Below are positions 5,719 through 5,734 of a stretch of 5,734 bases of DNA, piece after piece. Under the pieces are notes generated by a model. The model was not told where the DNA came from. It was given only the letters and a program-made list of their open reading frames with translations, and did not search any database. The stretch comes from Prevotella sp. (GTDB lineage Bacteria > Bacteroidota > Bacteroidia > Bacteroidales > Bacteroidaceae). Each line of letters begins with the position of its first letter. The first letter of the stretch is position 1. Location of the stretch: the NCBI GenBank assembly GCA_017442765.1, contig JAFRZC010000168.1, positions 1-5,734 on the forward strand. Direction: 5' to 3'. A program made the position numbers and the translations under genes.

Positions 5719-5734
5719 ACAACGAAGAGTTTGA
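5719..5734 (+). rRNA. rrs: 16S ribosomal RNA, 5' end only (cut by window edge)
   Basis: The last 11 bases, GAAGAGTTTGA (5724-5734), equal positions 6-16 of E. coli 16S rRNA and include the start of the universal 27F primer site. By that alignment the mature 5' end falls near 5719. Only about 16 bases are present, but the matching promoter and leader upstream make the call secure; the exact first base is estimated. Confidence 0.88.

Noticed and set aside
1..5734. A mobile element, defence island or other novel multi-gene system
   Set aside because: No transposase, integrase, tRNA boundary, toxin-antitoxin pair or phage gene is visible. The recognised genes are housekeeping genes with intact motifs.

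Overview
The window looks like an ordinary chromosomal stretch from a Bacteroidales bacterium (Bacteroidota); family is not resolved, but Muribaculaceae- or Prevotella-like genomes are plausible. Evidence: several promoters fit the Bacteroidota sigma-ABfr pattern (TTG or TTTG, 18-20 bases, then TAnnTTTG), no start codon has a clear Shine-Dalgarno sequence, SerC, FtsH and RsfS read like Bacteroidales versions (for example [10 protein letters not shown] in FtsH), and coding DNA of moderate GC is set in very AT-rich gaps.

Layout. Positions 1-459 (minus strand) carry the N-terminal 153 residues of phosphoserine aminotransferase (serC), cut by the left edge. A 445-base divergent gap (460-904) holds the serC promoter, a likely gdhA promoter and several inverted repeats. 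gdhA (905-2248) encodes a glutamate dehydrogenase and is followed by a hairpin. A promoter at 2378-2406 then drives a compact plus-strand operon: rsfS (2431-2790, ribosome silencing factor), ftsH (2818-4848, membrane AAA+ zinc protease) and a small TerB-like protein (4853-5209). A strong hairpin at 5241-5277 closes the operon. A textbook Bacteroidota rRNA promoter (5455-5486) follows, then an about 230-base rRNA leader with a boxA-like element, and the first bases of 16S rRNA at the right edge.

How it fits together. serC and gdhA are both central nitrogen and amino-acid genes; glutamate made by GDH is the amino donor for SerC, so the divergent arrangement is metabolically sensible, although co-regulation is inference. 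rsfS-ftsH is a common Bacteroidota pairing that links ribosome shutdown with membrane proteolysis. Its position just upstream of an rrn operon puts several growth-related functions together.

Nothing here amounts to a new defence or mobile system: there is no CRISPR array, insertion sequence, tRNA or integrase. The points most worth checking are the TerB-like gene attached to ftsH, a cysteine-rich segment with a changed conserved glycine in GdhA, and overlapping, mutually exclusive hairpins after the ftsH operon and in the gdhA leader.
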